DNA from: Gonocerus acuteangulatus
Lineage: Eukaryota; Arthropoda; Insecta; Hemiptera; Coreidae
Reading direction: 5' to 3'
Length of the DNA stretch: 64,000 nucleotides
NCBI GenBank assembly: GCA_946811695.1
Contig: OX328124.1
Location: 93,998,035 to 94,062,034, forward strand
Part shown: positions 60,719 to 64,000 of the stretch, in pieces
Position numbering within the stretch: position 1 is the stretch's first letter
Layout: every line of letters starts with the position of its first letter
Made by a program: the position numbers and the translations under genes
The notes under the pieces: model-generated
What the model was told of the DNA's origin: nothing
What the model saw: only the letters and a program-made list of their open reading frames with translations
Database searches by the model: none

Positions 60719-61395
60719 ACCAGGCTCAGAATAGGCCATTCACACTTGACTCATTCTCATCTAATGACTCGACAAGACGAACCACTCTGCAGAATCTGTA
60801 ATGTGAGACTGACAGTAAAACACATACTGACAGACTGCAGAGAACGGGACTACTTAGACTTACCACACGACATGCGAGAGATATTAACTGAAGGTAGCCC
60901 ACATATAGACACCATTATTCAGCATTTAAAAACCAAAAACATTTATAATGAAATATAAAGATGAAGTATTATTGAATACAATTATTCATTATCATTGCAA
61001 GGTATCATGAACCTCTACCAGCCAGATGAACTAAAAGTGCTCACATAAAGAACATATATTAAACCTCAATGTGAAATATAAGTATGTTTAAGCTAAAAAA
61101 ATTGTAGTAGTATTATTAGTAGTAGTATTAGTATTATTAGTTATTAATATTTTAGTGTTAATATTTTAATTATTAATATTATTAATAGTTTTAGTAGCAT
61201 ATTATGTAATATATATCCAAATTGTAATTAATATCATGTGGTATTGTAGGTTAATAATTGTATTCTTAAGAATATTATCATTAGATATTAGAATTTAGTA
61301 TAGGTCAATGTGCCTATAATAAAATGTAACAATATAACGAGCAAGTCGCTACTTTGCGGGCTCGTAAATACAATGAATAAATAAATAAATCTTAG
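60719..61395 (+). mobile_element. 5'-truncated LINE 3' end
   Basis: The frame from 60719 reads RLRIGHSHLTHSHLMTRQDE then PLCRICNVRLTVKHILTDCR and ends at TAA (60956-60958). The LRIGH.RLTH.YL and C..C...TVKHIL..C patterns are the C-terminal zinc-knuckle-like tail of I/Jockey-type LINEs. The ~430-bp 3' UTR ends in GAGCAAGTCGCTACTTTGCG, GGCTCG and a GAATAAATAAATAAAT tail (to ~61391). Its tail differs from the 27822 LINE, so these are different families. Confidence 0.8.
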
Positions 61396-61536
61396 CCTGA
61401 CTCGAGAAATGTAGGAAGGGAGAGATGCGAGCAGTTCGAAAACCCTCTCACTTGGTAGTAATTTATAGATGTAGAGAAGGTGGGCAAGCCGACTTCGCAT
61501 CTCCAAGGGTTCAAGAGCTACAGCTTTCTCAGAACA

Positions 61537-61540
<4 letters not shown>

Positions 61541-61610
<70 letters not shown>

Positions 61611-61679
61611 TATTATGGGCAATCGAGCCCACGACCCTTGGCACGGAGTGTTAAGTGCTCACGCCTTATGTATATACGA

Positions 61680-61745
<66 letters not shown>
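61541..61745. repeat. Two (TA)n microsatellites around a 75-bp unique spacer
   Basis: TA runs at 61541-61605 and 61681-61745. The spacer carries ATCGAGCCCACGACCCTTGG. Open frames across the pair are artefacts. Confidence 0.9.
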
Positions 61746-61748
<3 letters not shown>

Positions 61749-61879
61749 TTTGAACTATCTGTTGGCAATTTATTAATCCAATGCAATTTTACGGTAATTT
61801 AAGTTTCTAGACAGTAGGGACCAATATTAATATTTAAATTTACTTGATTCATTTATTTAAAAATCACTGATTCTTGCAC

Positions 61880-62058
61880 TCCGACAGTATCTTAATTATC
61901 GAAACCATACGTTTCAGATAAATTTTTCGTGCTTTTTTCGTGATTTGGAATGCGAAATCCTAGTTGGCAAGGCACCCGAACATGAAACGGGAGGTGCCGA
62001 AGAGCGTCTTCAAGGCGACTTTATAAGCGTGTTTCCTCTGTATAGAGGTCGAGAGGAA
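61880..62058 (+). mobile_element. Solo 3' end of a family B-related element
   Basis: TTATAAGCGTGTTTCCTCTG...GAGGAAACGCGCTAAGA has the same 3' architecture as family B (TTATAAGCGGGGTTCCTCC...GGAACCGCGCTAA) with compensating changes in both hairpin arms. Upstream, the GGAATGCGAAATCCTAGTTGGC phrase parallels B's GAAACGCGAAATTTTCTAGTCGGC. This is a divergent subfamily. Confidence 0.65.
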
Positions 62059-62716
62059 ACGCGCTAAGAGTGAATAAATAGCGTTTGCCAAAAGTAACTT
62101 TCAACTCTTCCCAAATCAAATTCAATCTTCCGCGTTTCCAATCCCACCTTTTCCATTTAAAGTTTAACCTTTCCCCATTGACATTGTATTGGAAAAAGTT
62201 GAATTAGCAAGGGAAAATGTTGAAATCCTTTGGGAAGAAGTCAAATTTGACTTGGAAATAGTATATTATAAATTCAGTGGATTAGACTAGCCTGACCGTT
62301 TCCTAATTGTGAGGCGTTGTACTGGCGTTAGTTAGGAGGGGAGGGATGGGTAATTAGCTGATTAGTGTAAACAAGGAACCTGACACTGCAGCAGCGGGCG
62401 TTAATCATCTTACAGGGGCGAGGTAGTTTATTCGAAAGGCTAATATCACACCAATTTGTTGAAATTTGATTGAAATACAATATTTGGAATATCTCTATTC
62501 GAAGTTTCACCTGTATAAAACGGGGATAATTAACGTTCCTGTCTGTTTGTTTTTTTTTTCAATTTTTAAAGTTAATTTCATTTTTAAATTATTGTTTTTT
62601 TTTTTTAAGTTCGTGGGTATGTTTTAACGGTCAGTGTCGTTACAAAATCTACAAGTTGGTCTGTCCTTTCTGCCTAGCAAGTACGAATGCGTAAGGTATG
62701 CCCAATACGAAGCCTA
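62059..62716. other. Non-coding stretch
   Basis: Nothing recognised. Confidence 0.35.
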
Positions 62717-63172
62717 TATAAAATAACACGACTTTAAGTAAAATAATTTTAGGGGATTTTTTACATTAAAGCATCCAGTTAATTTTTATCACGAAATGAA
62801 TAGGTAGTTCAAAAATAATCATCATTCTTAAAACAAAAAAAAAAAAAAAAAATTAAATTGTAATGTGTTTGCCATATTATGGCACCTACAAACTCTAAAA
62901 GAAGGTTATTCAATGAGCGTGTAATGGATACAGAGATCATATTTATTGATTTTTTTTTTTTTTTTTTTTTTTTGTAATAAAGAATAAAATGTCCTACATG
63001 TTTTTCATCATAAAGGTGTCTTAGCTAAATTTAAAGTGTGGGATAATAGGCGCATTCCTAATCATACGTTAATTAAAGCAATTAAGTTTAAAGTAATCAT
63101 TAGGTGATAAAAATTAACTGGCAGCCTTCATGTATCCTTAAATTATTTTACTTAAAGTAGTGTTATTTTATA
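62717..63172. repeat. Foldback, ~75-bp arms
   Basis: TATAAAATAACACGACTTTA...AGTTAATTTTTATCAC (62717-62790) is matched inversely at 63104-63172 with a few differences. The ~310-bp interior has a poly(A) (62837-62854) and a poly(T) (62949-62973) tract. It looks like a non-autonomous element; no target duplication was confirmed. Confidence 0.65.
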
Positions 63173-63177
63173 AAGGA

Positions 63178-63945
63178 CTAGCTGAATATCCGTGTTACGG
63201 AAGATCAGTAGTTATTTTATTGCGTTAAATAATGAATCGTCTAAATTTACGCAACTATATAATTTTGTGTAGTTTATTATTGCACGGTTCCCGTTGTACC
63301 ATATGTTATTCATCAACTGATAAGTAATCAAAGTATCATGTTTCTCGACACTGGCGTACTCCGGACCAGTGTCAAGAAACAGATTTATTTATTTATTCAG
63401 GGCTTCAAAATTGATCATTCAGCCCAGGTCCGCCTTGGTTGTTTTCTTCACCTGTAATCAATAACAGATACGGAGGAATACAACTGGAAACAAAATATTA
63501 ATTATTAAAAAATCGACTAAAATATTTATTGAGGTAAACATTGTCACCACCAGCACAACTAAACGATATGTTTTATTGTTATAATTGTAATTTTTGATAT
63601 TCCCTTGAACCCCACTATAACTTTTACGAGAATGAAAGCCATTAAAGACCAAGTATTTTTGTTTTCTTCTCTATGGAGAACGCTAAAATAATGGGTGGTT
63701 AACATAGTAAATATTGATTTATCTTTTCTATTTTATTTTATTTACAAAACAGATAATGTAGAAATAACCCGTTATCAATAGGTTTCAAGTCACAGGAGTT
63801 TAACAAGTACAGGTACCAAGACGTGTTCTGCCTGGGGATGCTGATGGGGAAGAGGCTGTGCAAGGGTTCGGGATATTATTACCTCGGATGGACCATGGCC
63901 AGGTATAGTGTAAACTCTATGAGGGACAAAATCACAGTTTATGTC
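63178..63945 (-). repeat. Interspersed repeat X, copy 2, with exon-like segment
   Basis: Inverse counterpart of 21112-21616. The minus-strand right end (63800-63945) encodes NCDFVPHRVYTIPGHGPSEV and IISRTLAQP, then diverges from copy 1. The left end is CTAGCTGAATATCCGTG. About 330 extra bases lie between the TTATCTGTTT and TTGACACTGGTCCGGA phrases. The open frame is not continuous with a start codon here. Confidence 0.6.
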
Positions 63946-64000
63946 TAGTAATCGTAGTTGAAATTTTCAACTTGAAAAGTACCATAAATAAACATAATAT

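Overview
This is a gene-poor, AT-rich eukaryotic nuclear window, most likely from an arthropod (probably an insect; the species cannot be named from what is here). The evidence is long (TA)n microsatellites, minisatellites, tRNA-derived SINEs, decayed LINEs, Penelope-like fragments, hAT and TA-flanked MITEs, and short island 'exons' with canonical splice signals. It reads like intronic or intergenic DNA built by several rounds of transposition.

Host-gene signal is sparse. On the minus strand, 1274-1403 looks like an exon encoding a transmembrane helix followed by a basic cytoplasmic stretch. A GC-rich candidate exon at 18782-18848 has a matching phase, so the first 19 kb may lie largely in one ~17-kb intron. 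A third minus-strand splice-bounded segment lies at 43221-43269. On the plus strand, 21102-22729 holds several protein-like, splice-bounded segments; a near-copy of the first one recurs inverted at ~63.8 kb. I could not identify any of these proteins.

The mobile-element content is the real story. (1) Two related families of non-autonomous, Helentron/HINE-like elements (called A and B here) start with AAAAGTCCG, carry a subterminal motif that is the reverse complement of their 3' hairpin, end in CTAA(AA), and contain internal (TA)n. A: 6470, 32380 (-), 35925 (-), 45041. B: 28403, 37934, 39064, 40951, 47874 (-), 50714 (-), 52853 (-). A third TA-containing family, C, with ~125-bp internal repeats is at 24582 and 56788 (-). 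(2) Penelope-like element (PLE) debris includes a GIY-YIG endonuclease remnant (10715-11235, -) and at least eight minimal hammerhead-ribozyme motifs or decayed versions of them at 10.4, 11.2, 12.1, 28.7, 42.6, 43.5, 43.7 and 55.6 kb. (3) A 5'-truncated LINE with a 12-bp target-site duplication (44085-47734) is split by a family A element. (4) tRNA-derived SINE families: SINE1 has target-site duplications and a 3' stem-loop also seen at LINE 3' ends, and SINE2 is ~330 bp. (5) hAT-type elements with 8-bp duplications include a 337-bp, nearly perfect palindrome at 33781-34117.

Nesting gives a relative chronology: LINE, then A into the LINE; B, then PLE and SINE1 into B; hAT with a separate inverted-repeat unit inside it. 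Tandem repeats with 12-, 29-, 56-, 65-, 96- and 147-bp periods account for most of the longer open frames, which are not genes.
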